Assembly (NCBI RefSeq): GCF_003382365.1
Contig: NZ_QTSU01000001.1
Coordinates: 496,001-560,000, forward strand
DNA from: Lysobacter silvisoli
GTDB taxonomy: Bacteria > Pseudomonadota > Gammaproteobacteria > Xanthomonadales > Xanthomonadaceae
DNA length: 64,000 bases
Direction: 5' to 3'
In this document: piece by piece, positions 48,098-56,400 of the stretch
Position numbering within the stretch: position 1 is the first letter of the stretch
Layout: each line of letters begins with the position of its first letter
Notes under the pieces: model-generated
What the model was told of the DNA's origin: nothing
What the model saw: only the letters and a program-made list of their open reading frames with translations
The model's database searches: none
Made by a program: the position numbers and the translations under genes

Positions 48098-50386
48098 ATG
48101 CTCCGAACCACCGTGTTGTCGGCCCTCTTCGGCCTGTGCCTGAGCGGCGCCGCAATCGCCGCACCGCTCGCGCCGGCCTATCCCTTGCCCGCGGCCGTGG
48201 CCGACGATCCCGCCTGGCTGGACACGGTGATGCCCGCGCTGGCCAAGCGATTGTTGAACGAAGGCGGCGAGCTCGAACCGAGCCAGCGCTTCCGTCTGCA
48301 ACTGGTGGCCGGCGATTACGCCGCCGCCGAGCGCACGCTGGAACAGATCGGCGCCACGCCCAGCGCGGGCCCGGTGCCGGTGCGGCCCAACTTCATCCAG
48401 TACCGGCTGTACGCACGCGCCCTGGCGCTGCAAGCGGCCGAGTCGGGTCTGGGCTTCGATGCGGCCCTGACGCGCGCGTTCGAGCAACTGGTCGCGTCCA
48501 TGGACGACCCCAATGCCGCCTTGGCCCTGCGCGTGCTCAACGTCGAACCGGCCGACCCGCCGCGCCAGCAGCGCGCGCTCGCCGACGCGCTGGCGCCGCT
48601 GCGCACCCAGCCGGTGCTGGACCGCAACGGCGCGCTGGCCCTGGTGCGCGCCTACCAGGTGCAGCGCAACTATGCCGCGCTGCTGCCGCGCCTGCCGGCC
48701 CTGGTCGCCGCCGACGATGCGCGTCGCTACCTGATCGAGCGCGACGTGAAAGTGGCCACGCCCGACGGCGCCACCGTCTGCGCCCAGATCGTGCGCCAGC
48801 GCAAGGCGCCGACGCGGCAGCCTACGCTGCTCAACTTTACCATCTACGCCGACCCGGCCACCACCCTCAACGAAGCGCGCCGCTCGGCCGCGCACGGCTA
48901 CGTCGGCATCACCGGCACCAGCCGCGGCAAGGCCTGCAGCCCCGACGTCGCCGTCCCTTACGAACACGACGGCCGCGACGCCGCCGCGCTGATCGACTGG
49001 ATCGCCGCCCAGCCCTGGAGCGACGGCCGCGTGGGCATGTACGGCGGCAGCTACGAAGGCTTCACCCAATGGGCCGCGGCCAAGCGCCGGCCCAAGGCGC
49101 TCAAGGCGCTGATGCCCTCGGTCACCGGCGCGCCGGGCCTGGACGTGCCCATGGAAGGCGGCATTTTCTACGGCTTCCAGTACTACTGGCCGTTCTACGT
49201 GACCAACAACCGCCAGGTCGACAACGCGCCGCTGGAGGACTACGCGCGCTGGAACCGCATGTACCAGGCCTGGTACACCAGCGGCCGCGCCTACAACGAG
49301 CTGCCGCAGATCGACGGCACGCCCAACCCGATCTACCTGCGCTGGCTGTCGCACCCGGACTACGACGCCTACTGGCAGGACATGATTCCCTACCGCGACG
49401 AATTCGCCGCGCTGGACCTGCCGGTGCTCACCACCACCGGCTACTACGACGGCGCCCAGATCGGCGCGCTGTACTACCTGCGCCAGCATTACCGCTACCG
49501 CCCGCAGGCCGAGCACTACCTGGTCATCGGCCCCTACAACCACATCAGCGGCCAGCGCGGCACCGTCTCCACCGGCGATACACTGCGCGGCTACCGCCTG
49601 GACCCGGAAGCGCAGATCGACCTGGGCGTGTTGCGTTACCAGTGGTTCGACTACGTGTTCAAGGGCGCGCCCAAGCCCGCGCTGCTGGCCGACCGCATCA
49701 ACTACCAGGTCATGGGCGCCAACGTCTGGAAGCACGCGCCTTCGCTGGCCGCCATGGCGCAGCGGCGCGAGCGCTTGTACTTCGGCGCCAAGGCCGGCGA
49801 CGGCACCTACGCCTTCGCCGCCGCCGCGCCCGCCGCCGACCGTTACGCCGAACAAGTCATCGATATGCGCGATCGCAGCGACGCGCAGCGCATCGTTCCC
49901 GGCGGCGGCATCGTCGACAAGGACCTCGATACCGCCGACAGCGTGGTCTTCGTCAGCGAGCCCTTCAAGGAAGCCGAAGAGTTCAGCGGCCTGTTCTCCG
50001 GCCAGCTCGACCTGCAGGTCAACAAGCGCGACTTCGACTTCAACATCTCGCTGTACGAAAAGATGCCCGACGGTCGCTACTTCGAACTCTCGCGCTACCA
50101 ATCGCGCGCCAGCTACGTCGCCGACCCCAGCCGCCGCCAACTGCTGGAACCCGGCCAGCGCACCACCCTGAACTTCGAAGCCGGCCGCGCCACCAGCCGC
50201 CGCATGCAGCCCGGCAGTCGCCTGATCGCCGTGGTCAGCGTGCTGCGCAACCCCCAGCAAGAGATCAACTACGGCACCGGCAAACCCGTAGCCACCGAAA
50301 CCATCGCCGACGCCGGCGACCCCGTCCGCGTGCGCTGGTACGCCAGCAGCCACCTCGACCTCCCCCTAAGCCGCTCCTCCCCGTAG
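48098..50386 (+). CDS. Exported CocE/NonD-type serine hydrolase
   Basis: 762 aa. A signal peptide (MLRTTVLSALFGLCLSGAAIAAP) leads a ~200-residue helical N-terminal part. An alpha/beta hydrolase of the X-Pro dipeptidyl-peptidase (S15)/cocaine esterase group follows, with the nucleophile S318 in GMYGGSYEGF and LTTTGYYDGAQIGAL and GPYNHISGQRG carrying the later catalytic residues. A C-terminal jelly-roll (X-Pro DPP C domain, about 560-760) completes the family order. It likely cleaves peptides or esters in the periplasm or outside the cell. The ATG at 48098 has GGGAGGG at 48088-48094. Confidence 0.85.
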   Translation: MLRTTVLSALFGLCLSGAAIAAPLAPAYPLPAAVADDPAWLDTVMPALAKRLLNEGGELEPSQRFRLQLVAGDYAAAERTLEQIGATPSAGPVPVRPNFIQYRLYARALALQAAESGLGFDAALTRAFEQLVASMDDPNAALALRVLNVEPADPPRQQRALADALAPLRTQPVLDRNGALALVRAYQVQRNYAALLPRLPALVAADDARRYLIERDVKVATPDGATVCAQIVRQRKAPTRQPTLLNFTIYADPATTLNEARRSAAHGYVGITGTSRGKACSPDVAVPYEHDGRDAAALIDWIAAQPWSDGRVGMYGGSYEGFTQWAAAKRRPKALKALMPSVTGAPGLDVPMEGGIFYGFQYYWPFYVTNNRQVDNAPLEDYARWNRMYQAWYTSGRAYNELPQIDGTPNPIYLRWLSHPDYDAYWQDMIPYRDEFAALDLPVLTTTGYYDGAQIGALYYLRQHYRYRPQAEHYLVIGPYNHISGQRGTVSTGDTLRGYRLDPEAQIDLGVLRYQWFDYVFKGAPKPALLADRINYQVMGANVWKHAPSLAAMAQRRERLYFGAKAGDGTYAFAAAAPAADRYAEQVIDMRDRSDAQRIVPGGGIVDKDLDTADSVVFVSEPFKEAEEFSGLFSGQLDLQVNKRDFDFNISLYEKMPDGRYFELSRYQSRASYVADPSRRQLLEPGQRTTLNFEAGRATSRRMQPGSRLIAVVSVLRNPQQEINYGTGKPVATETIADAGDPVRVRWYASSHLDLPLSRSSP

Positions 50387-50475
50387 GAGCGGCGCAAGCC
50401 GCGGCCGCGCCACGCCAAACCCCAACGCAACCCTGCCCGCTCCCTGTAGGAGCGGCGCAAGCCGCGACCGCGTCA
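50382..50475. repeat. Two REP-like palindromes (GTAGGAGCGGCGCAAGCCGC)
   Basis: Copies at 50382-50408 and 50445-50474, the same family as at 9634-9797, just beyond the hydrolase stop codon. Confidence 0.75.
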
Positions 50476-50497
50476 CCCCAAGCGCAACGCGCAGCCC

Positions 50498-50905
50498 TCA
50501 CCCATGGCAATACGCCAATACCGCGTAATGCCCAGGAAACCCGCGGAAAATCTCCACGGCCCGCCCGCCCCAAGCCGCATCGTCGTCGGTATACGTAGCC
50601 CGACTGTTGAACCACCCCGGCTCAGGCGTCACCACCGCAAACGTCGCATCGCCCTCGCACAACGCATCCACCGGCACCACCAGATGCCCGGCGTCCGCCA
50701 ACGCCGCCGGCCACTCCGCCAAATCCTCGCCGTGCTCCACCAGCCACTCGCGCGTGCAACACCAGTAGTAATCCCACTCCCCAGGCGGCCCATCGTCGCG
50801 CCACATTTCGAACGGCTGCATCAGCCGCGCAGCCGCAGCCTCCACGGCCGAGCCGTCGTATACATCGGTGCCCAGCGGCAGGATCAGCAGCGCGTAAAAT
50901 TTCAT
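50498..50905 (-). CDS. Hypothetical acidic protein
   Basis: 135 aa, soluble and acidic, Trp-rich (WDYYWCCTREWLVEHG, EDLAEWPAAL). No family recognised. Codon use matches the neighbours and the frame is clean from an ATG at 50905. It is 20 nt downstream of the small membrane-protein gene on the same strand, so the two may form a unit. Its position beside the RHS array raises the possibility that it is an immunity-type protein, but nothing in the sequence shows it. Confidence 0.6.
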   Translation of the reverse strand: MKFYALLILPLGTDVYDGSAVEAAAARLMQPFEMWRDDGPPGEWDYYWCCTREWLVEHGEDLAEWPAALADAGHLVVPVDALCEGDATFAVVTPEPGWFNSRATYTDDDAAWGGRAVEIFRGFPGHYAVLAYCHG

Positions 50906-50925
50906 TCGTCAGAGCCGCTATCGAC

Positions 50926-51249
50926 TTACGAAGAGAGCGATTCGGCATTCCTGCGCCGGCGAGTCACCAAGTGCAGAACCAGCCATGTCACCAACACCAG
51001 CACGGTAGGGCAGGCCCAGCCGAACAGAGCGGCAATACCGACGTAGCCCTCGGTGGACTGCGACGCGTCCGGCGAAGCCGTGGTCTGGACCGCATAGGCG
51101 TAAGCCACGTTGAACGCCCAGCCGGCAGCCACCGAAACAGCGGCAGCGAGCAGGCCTCTCATGCGAGTTCGCAGCTTGAGCAGCAAGAACATCGTTACCG
51201 GCAGCATCAGCGCCACCAACAGCAGTGCGACGTTTGCCAAGCCAGCCAT
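50926..51249 (-). CDS. Small hypothetical membrane protein
   Basis: 107 aa with three probable membrane helices (about 5-24, 32-53 and 70-92) and a basic-then-Ser tail. No family recognised. It has an ATG at 51249 preceded by GGGGAGG on its strand. It probably precedes the 135-aa gene in one transcript. Confidence 0.6.
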   Translation of the reverse strand: MAGLANVALLLVALMLPVTMFLLLKLRTRMRGLLAAAVSVAAGWAFNVAYAYAVQTTASPDASQSTEGYVGIAALFGWACPTVLVLVTWLVLHLVTRRRRNAESLSS

Positions 51250-51344
51250 GCGGTGCCTCCCCCGAATTGGATCCGTGCCCGATTCGACCGGTGGGTCAGG
51301 GCAGTTCTAGCTTAGTCCGCCTCAGAGGATAGACTCCAATTCAT

Positions 51345-51530
51345 CCTTGCCCGGCCCAGGTTGTCGTAGTCGTAGCGGGCCAGGAAGGCGCCTTGCAGGC
51401 CGTCCTTGAGCTGGGTGAGCTGGCCGGCGGCGTCGTAGCCGTAGTGCAGGGACAGGCCACCGGTGGCGCTGTCGTAGACGGTGCTGGGGCGGTGGTCCAG
51501 GTGGTGGCTGCGGGGCCGGGTCGCAGCTGG
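51345..51530 (-). pseudogene. Remnant of an RHS core (orphan module A)
   Basis: About 175 nt match the LDYRPSTVYDSATGG...YDYDNLGR part of the full-length RHS gene; the rest of the core and any toxin are missing. Relative to the other modules an extra base before the RSH-LDYRP codons shifts the frame at the junction. It is the outermost member of the array and is decayed. Confidence 0.7.
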
Positions 51531-51658
51531 GCCAGTTGGTGCCAGGCTTAAAGGGCGCAGGCTACGTGATCAAGTAATCTGAAAAAGTAACCTGACCCCA
51601 TTTTCTCCCCCAAAATAGGATTAGGTTCATTTTAGGCGTTAAGTGAGCCTGATCCCGG
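51519..51658 (-). repeat. Cassette boundary element A
   Basis: Foreign DNA adjoining the RHS remnant. It contains CCAACTGGCCCAGC, CCTGCGCCCTTTAAGCC, the near-palindrome TACGTGATCAAGTA (51563-51576), and two direct repeats, AGTAACCTGACCCCA (51586-51600) and AGTGAGCCTGATCCC. Its layout equals that of element B and partly D. Confidence 0.65.
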
Positions 51659-51694
51659 TTTCTCGCATATCCATTGGCCACTTGTATACATCAT

Positions 51695-52216
51695 TCAGCT
51701 CGCCGATGAGTTGGCGGGGTTGCCATATGTTTTGGCCATCTCAGCGATCACTGTGCAAAAATCATTGGTCTCGAACTCAAACGGCCCCGAAAAAGTGCGG
51801 CCAACTAGCTCGCGCCAAAATGGCCAAGAGTACTTCAGCTCAATTTCTTTCGAATCGCCATGCTGAATCCGAATTGCTCGGTAAAGCATTCCAGTGCGAG
51901 TCGAGATTTCAGCAATTTGGCCGGTTGATGGAATGATCTCATTGTCCACCAATATATGAATACCTTTCCGATAGTCGGGGGCGGTTCCTGGTAATGGGCT
52001 GCCACTTCCTGCGAAGTAGGCCAAAAATACGTGCTTTGCTGCTGATGTAGTAATGATGGCATATCGCCCTAAAATGCGGCAGTCTTCATCATTGTCCGCA
52101 ACGACTTCTACCCTGCGTCCATCTAATGTGATGCGAAAAACTCGCGGATCACTATGGTCGAAAGAGCTTACACAAACACTGTCTGGCATTGGGGTTGATA
52201 CAACAACGGCCTTCAT
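51695..52216 (-). CDS. Candidate immunity protein of orphan module B
   Basis: 173 aa, no recognised family; mostly beta-strand-like and acidic, without signal peptide. It starts 22 nt after the stop of the orphan RHS toxin on the same strand. The ATG at 52216 is preferred over one at 52222 because GAGG lies eight nt before it. It is visibly AT-richer than the RHS core. Position directly after a toxin tip is the basis for the immunity call. Confidence 0.6.
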   Translation of the reverse strand: MKAVVVSTPMPDSVCVSSFDHSDPRVFRITLDGRRVEVVADNDEDCRILGRYAIITTSAAKHVFLAYFAGSGSPLPGTAPDYRKGIHILVDNEIIPSTGQIAEISTRTGMLYRAIRIQHGDSKEIELKYSWPFWRELVGRTFSGPFEFETNDFCTVIAEMAKTYGNPANSSAS

Positions 52217-52238
52217 AGGCATTTCCTCGTTTTTTCTG

Positions 52239-53645
52239 CTACTCGCAGTCGCAGGCATCGCCGGCAGACGAACCCAATTTAGCACCAAATCCAAATGCTG
52301 CGGCGTAGTTAACCACTTGATTTGACGATCCGGTTCGCTGTGCAAAAAACTCGCCGCCGCGAGCAAGGAATCGCGCCTCCGCCCAAGCCGCGGATCGGTA
52401 GTCGGTAAATAGTGGCGCGAAGTATCCACGGAAGTATCTTTTTATTGCATTTCTTTCAGCGGATAGCGCAATAGCTTCGGCTACATTCGTAGGGATCTTG
52501 TTGGCTAGTTTTGAAACTCTTGAGATGTAAGCAAATCGGCCGGTGGGAATCATTAGGCCTCCAGCCAAGTTCATTCCTTTGTACACCAGGGAGCATTCAT
52601 CTGTTTTTCCACCTATTCCCTGGGATTCTCTAAAGTCTGCGGTCGAATACGTGCCGAGGGTCAGCGCTGAAGACACTCCGTCGCCCAAACCGGTCCAGAA
52701 ATTGATGGCCCCGTCAGATGGTGTCCATCCGTCGGTTGCTCGGTACACTAAATCGAATGCAGGATCGAAGAAGCTTAGGCCCTGCGGGTCGACCATTTGT
52801 AATGGATTCACCCCCGCATAGCCGTATGTAGATGCGCCGCCGAATAGGCCTGTGGGGTCAGAGGTGATGAAGCGGCCTGAGGTGGGCTCGTAATCCCGAA
52901 AGTAGTTGTAATTCAGCCCCGTCGCCGGATCGTAGCGCTGCCCCGGGAACCGCATGTCGAACACGAAGTTCGTGCCGTCCAGGTCCGGGTCCTGGTTCGG
53001 CGGGCTGTTGCCGAAGGCTTCGCCCTGCAGGGCCCAGGTCCAGATGGCCAGGTTGCGGGTGCGGTCGATGACGGCGCGCGGGGTGCCCAGGTGGTCGGGT
53101 TCGATGTAGTGGAGTTTCTGGTTGGCGCCGGCGCCGGCCAGCAGGCCGACCGGTAGGTCGTCCAGCCAGATGGCTTGCTGGAGCACGGCGCCGTTGGTGC
53201 CGTAGTCGCCCAGCCAGCGGCCGGATTCGTCGTAGACGGTGTAGGTGTGCACGTCGGGGGTGCCGCCGCTGCCGTCGGGGTTGCCGGTGATGCCGGGAAT
53301 GGTCGACAGCACACGTTCGCCTAGGGCGTTGTAGTTATAGCCGCGCACGAGGGCCCCGCCTTGCTGCACACTGCTTATGCGATCGTCTGCGCCGTAATTG
53401 AACTGCTTGGTGGTGCCGCCGATGGTCAGGGTGTTGCCCACGCCGTCGTAGGTGCGCGCCACACCACCGGCCGAACTGAGGCGGTGGCTGGTGCTGGGGT
53501 AGGTGAAGCTAGTGGTGACGCCACTGTGCAGCAGGCTGGTGCGGTTGCCGGTGGCGTCGTAGCCGTAGGTTTCGATGGGGGTGTTGCTGGGGCCGTCGCG
53601 CAGGACGGTCAGGCGGCCCAGGTTGTCGTAGTCGTAGCGGGCCAA
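52239..53645 (-). CDS. Orphan RHS tip B with unknown C-terminal toxin
   Basis: 468 codons from a TTG at 53645, but the RHS-like frame continues upstream to the junction near 53790 and has no proper start. Residues 1-~290 repeat the end of the full-length RHS core almost word for word, up to RFITSDPTGL and DPQGL. Residues ~291-468 are unique: a NFWTGLGDGVSSALTLGTYS linker as in many RHS proteins, and then LSAERNAIKRYFRGYFAPLF and a Cys-containing end. The toxin activity is not recognised. Probably a silent cassette. Confidence 0.7.
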   Translation of the reverse strand: MARYDYDNLGRLTVLRDGPSNTPIETYGYDATGNRTSLLHSGVTTSFTYPSTSHRLSSAGGVARTYDGVGNTLTIGGTTKQFNYGADDRISSVQQGGALVRGYNYNALGERVLSTIPGITGNPDGSGGTPDVHTYTVYDESGRWLGDYGTNGAVLQQAIWLDDLPVGLLAGAGANQKLHYIEPDHLGTPRAVIDRTRNLAIWTWALQGEAFGNSPPNQDPDLDGTNFVFDMRFPGQRYDPATGLNYNYFRDYEPTSGRFITSDPTGLFGGASTYGYAGVNPLQMVDPQGLSFFDPAFDLVYRATDGWTPSDGAINFWTGLGDGVSSALTLGTYSTADFRESQGIGGKTDECSLVYKGMNLAGGLMIPTGRFAYISRVSKLANKIPTNVAEAIALSAERNAIKRYFRGYFAPLFTDYRSAAWAEARFLARGGEFFAQRTGSSNQVVNYAAAFGFGAKLGSSAGDACDCE

Positions 53646-53778
53646 GAAGGCGCTTTGCAGGCCGTCCTTGAGTTCGGTGAGCTGGCCGGCGGCGTCGTAG
53701 CCGTAGTGCAGCGACAGGCCGCCGGTGGCGGCGTCGTAGACGGTGTTGGGGCGGTAGTCCAGGTCGTGGCTGCGGGCC

Positions 53779-53905
53779 AGGCTCGGCCGGCCCAGCCGGT
53801 GACGGCGCTTAAGGACGCAGGCTACTTGTTCAACTAATCTGAAAAAGTAACCTGACCCCTATTAGCCGCCTACTAGCCGTATTGTGTTGAGTGAGCCTGA
53901 TCCCG
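53779..53905 (-). repeat. Cassette boundary element B
   Basis: It contains CGCTTAAGGACGCAGGCTAC, the degenerate palindrome TACTTGTTCAACTA (53823-53836), AGTAACCTGACCCCT (53846-53860) and AGTGAGCCTGATCCC (53890-53904), and joins the RHS core right after GCTGCGGGCCAGGCT. Confidence 0.65.
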
Positions 53906-53908
53906 TTG

Positions 53909-54475
53909 TCAGAACTCCTCTTGCGCTTTATTTCCAATAAGTAGCGCAATCAATGGGCCTAAAAGGACTCGTAGGGAGTCAACAAGCATTGCGCGTTTAT
54001 TCTGTCCCAGTATGCGAGAAATCTCTGAATACCCAAAAAAACCGGCGAATCTCCCTCTTAATGCTGCTGATCGATAGAAATATTTTGCCTTTTCGTACTC
54101 ATTTTTTTCTCGGTAGTATTTTGCAAATCCAAGGATCACTTCGGGTGTGTCTCTTAAAGTTTTCGCTTGGACTAAGAATTTCCACGCTTCAGGAAGTCCG
54201 GCCTCTCCGAGTTTAATGCTGGCTCTAGCTAAGTGGCAAAATGTGATTGAGTCGGGTGCAAGTAAGGACGCTTTACGATAATTGTGTATCGCTTTCGCGA
54301 GGTCTGGTGTGAGGCCGTCTCCGCCGTCTTCATATGCGAAACCGCGGCAAAGATAACCAGATATCTGATCACGTTCGTCGGGGGACTGGGTTAAGTTGTC
54401 AGCAATAGCTAGCGCAGATCGTACGTCTCCGCGATCTAGGCAATTCATTGCTTCTTTAAATTCACTGCGGCTCAT
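53909..54475 (-). CDS. Candidate TPR/Sel1-like immunity protein of orphan module C
   Basis: 188 aa. Helical repeats of Sel1/TPR style (AIHNYRKASLLAPDSITFCHLARASIKLGEAGLPEAWKF and YEKAKYFYRSAALRG) are followed by a hydrophobic C-terminal segment (LLGPLIALLIG). Its ATG overlaps the stop of the orphan RHS gene by 4 nt, so it is translationally coupled to the toxin. Helical-repeat immunity proteins are common in polymorphic toxin loci. It is AT-rich compared with the core, a sign of separate origin. Confidence 0.6.
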   Translation of the reverse strand: MSRSEFKEAMNCLDRGDVRSALAIADNLTQSPDERDQISGYLCRGFAYEDGGDGLTPDLAKAIHNYRKASLLAPDSITFCHLARASIKLGEAGLPEAWKFLVQAKTLRDTPEVILGFAKYYREKNEYEKAKYFYRSAALRGRFAGFFGYSEISRILGQNKRAMLVDSLRVLLGPLIALLIGNKAQEEF

Positions 54476-55842
54476 GGCTTTGGCGGTACTTGGCCCGGGC
54501 GTAGAATGCGGCTGTCACGACGTAAGCCTTCTGTGACCTCAAGCAGTCTATCTCGTTGCTCGATGCGCCGTAGACTGGGGCGAACCCCCTGGCAAACACC
54601 GATGGCAACGCAAGTCACATACAACGCTTCTTGCGCGGCGGGGGACTCGCAAACCTTCTTGGTCGCTTGGCCAACCGCTGCCGCCGCCGCGGGCGCCATC
54701 GCCGCCGCACCCATCGCGGGTGGCGCATACACTGCGGCAGAGCCACCAGCGGCACCAACACCCCATACTACGTTTAGCCGCTGAGCTGCGCCGTCTGGAA
54801 TTCGACCCGGGTTCGTAGATTTCCTATTTAAGTTTCGCGAATACGGTAAGAACTGCAAGCCTTCTGGGTCGGAGTTTTCCAGCGGGTTGCCCGCTGCATA
54901 AGCAAAGCTGTTGATTCCCCCTTCAAGCCCTATCGGATCACTCTGCACATACCGCCCACTCCCCGTATCGTAATCCCGGAAGTAGTTGTAATTCAGCCCC
55001 GTCGCCGCGTCGTAGCGCTGCCCCGGGAACCGCATGTCGAACACGAAGTTCGTGCCGTCCAGGTCCGGGTCCTGGTTCGGCGGGCTGTTGCCGAAGGCTT
55101 CGCCCTGCAGGGCCCAGGTCCAGATGGCCAGGTTGCGGGTGCGGTCGATGACGGCGCGTGGGGTGCCCAGGTGGTCGGGTTCGATGTAGTGGAGCTTCTG
55201 TTGGGCGCCGGCGCCGGCCAGCAGGCCGACGGGTAGGTCGTCCAGCCAGATCGCCTGCTGCAGTACGGCGCCGTTGGTGTCGTAGTCGCCCAGCCAGCGG
55301 CCGGATTCGTCGTAGACGGTGTAGGTGTGCACGTCGGGGGTGCCGCCGCTGCCGTCGGGGTTGCCGGTGATGCCGGGAACGGTCGACAGCACGCGTTCGC
55401 CTAAAGCGTTGTAGGCGTAACCGCGTACGACGGTGCCGCCCACCTGCAGGCTGCGCATGCGGTCGTCTTCGCCGTAATTGAACTGCTTGGTGGTGCCGCC
55501 GATGGTCAGGGTGTTGCCCACGCCGTCGTAGGTGCGCGCCACGCCACCGGCCGAACTCAGGCGGTGGCTGGTGCTGGGGTAGGTGAAGCTGGTGGTCACG
55601 CCGCTGTGCAGCAGGCTGGTGCGGTTGCCGGTGGCGTCGTAGCCGTAGGTTTCGATGGGGGTGTTGCTGGGGCCGTCGCGCAGCACGGTCAGGCGGCCCA
55701 GGTTGTCGTAGTCGTAGCGGGCCAGGAAGGCGCTTTGCGCGCCGTCCTTGAGCTGGGTGAGTTGGCCGGCGGTGTCGTAGCCGTAGTGCAGGGACAGGCC
55801 GCCGGTGGCGCTGTCGTAGACGGTGCTGGGGCGGTAGTCCAA
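54472..55842 (-). CDS. Orphan RHS tip C with hydrophobic Ala-rich C-terminus
   Basis: 456 codons from a TTG at 55842; the frame is homologous to the core further upstream to about 55887. Residues 1-~329 equal the RHS core end up to RYVQSDPIGL and DPEGL. The unique tail (~330-456) has an Ala/Gly/Pro-rich hydrophobic stretch (GAAAMAPAAAAAVGQ) then a Cys-containing segment and a basic end (LRRIEQRDRLLEV). No toxin family is recognised; the tail might be a membrane-active domain or a truncated toxin. The stop overlaps its neighbour's start. Confidence 0.65.
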   Translation of the reverse strand: MDYRPSTVYDSATGGLSLHYGYDTAGQLTQLKDGAQSAFLARYDYDNLGRLTVLRDGPSNTPIETYGYDATGNRTSLLHSGVTTSFTYPSTSHRLSSAGGVARTYDGVGNTLTIGGTTKQFNYGEDDRMRSLQVGGTVVRGYAYNALGERVLSTVPGITGNPDGSGGTPDVHTYTVYDESGRWLGDYDTNGAVLQQAIWLDDLPVGLLAGAGAQQKLHYIEPDHLGTPRAVIDRTRNLAIWTWALQGEAFGNSPPNQDPDLDGTNFVFDMRFPGQRYDAATGLNYNYFRDYDTGSGRYVQSDPIGLEGGINSFAYAAGNPLENSDPEGLQFLPYSRNLNRKSTNPGRIPDGAAQRLNVVWGVGAAGGSAAVYAPPAMGAAAMAPAAAAAVGQATKKVCESPAAQEALYVTCVAIGVCQGVRPSLRRIEQRDRLLEVTEGLRRDSRILRPGQVPPKP

Positions 55843-55887
55843 GTCGTGGCTGCGGGCCAGGCTGCGGCCGTTGCCGTAGACCCAGCA

Positions 55888-55945
55888 CGAGCCATAAACG
55901 GGACAGATTTATTATCGACCTTAAGTGAATCTGCCCCGTTTATGT
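55888..55945 (-). repeat. Cassette boundary element C (inverted repeat)
   Basis: CATAAACGGGACAGATTTA and its near inverse TAAGTGAATCTGCCCCG flank ~10 nt. It differs from elements A, B and D, but its GGGGCAGATTCACTTA half resembles their GGGATCAGGCTCACTTA repeat. It could also serve as a terminator for the gene at 55950. Confidence 0.6.
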
Positions 55946-55949
55946 GATG

Positions 55950-56387
55950 CTAGAAAGGTTTGGATACATTTGTGAGCGAGTAGCTGACAATTCTTCCCGA
56001 TCGGGTGAATCGCACAGCAAGGAACCAGCCGCGAATGCCTATCGAAGACGGCGCATCGTTGGTATCTGCATTCTCCGAGGCGCCACTCAGCGACTCGATA
56101 GTGCCAGAGTTGAAGGGGATAATCTCATGGAGATAGCCATCCGCTCCTTCGGTGGAAGTGTCGAGCTTTGCGAAATCGGTGCCAAACACTGCATCGACAG
56201 ATTCAATTCCGCAGCCGGCGCAGATGACCTTCTTATTGATCGCATCTATACATATCTGAAGTCGCTCATCTTCTGTGCGTGCCCGCTTATAGCGATTTTT
56301 AAGGTCGTCGCGGTCATTGCCTGCATGGGCACAGGCAGCGATAAGCAAGGCTGTTGTGCTCAGAACTCTCACGATGTTCCTGTTCAT
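55950..56387 (-). CDS. Exported candidate immunity protein of orphan module D
   Basis: 145 aa. The start MNRNIVRVLSTTALLIAAC is a signal peptide with a lipobox-like end (IAAC, Cys19), so it may be an envelope lipoprotein. Its mature part has three cysteines (ICIDAINKKVICAGCG) and no recognised family. The ATG at 56387 has GGGAG about seven nt before it and lies 13 nt after the orphan toxin stop. An exported immunity protein implies that the paired toxin acts in the periplasm, or is met there. Confidence 0.6.
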   Translation of the reverse strand: MNRNIVRVLSTTALLIAACAHAGNDRDDLKNRYKRARTEDERLQICIDAINKKVICAGCGIESVDAVFGTDFAKLDTSTEGADGYLHEIIPFNSGTIESLSGASENADTNDAPSSIGIRGWFLAVRFTRSGRIVSYSLTNVSKPF

Positions 56388-56400
56388 TGGACGCTCCCTG

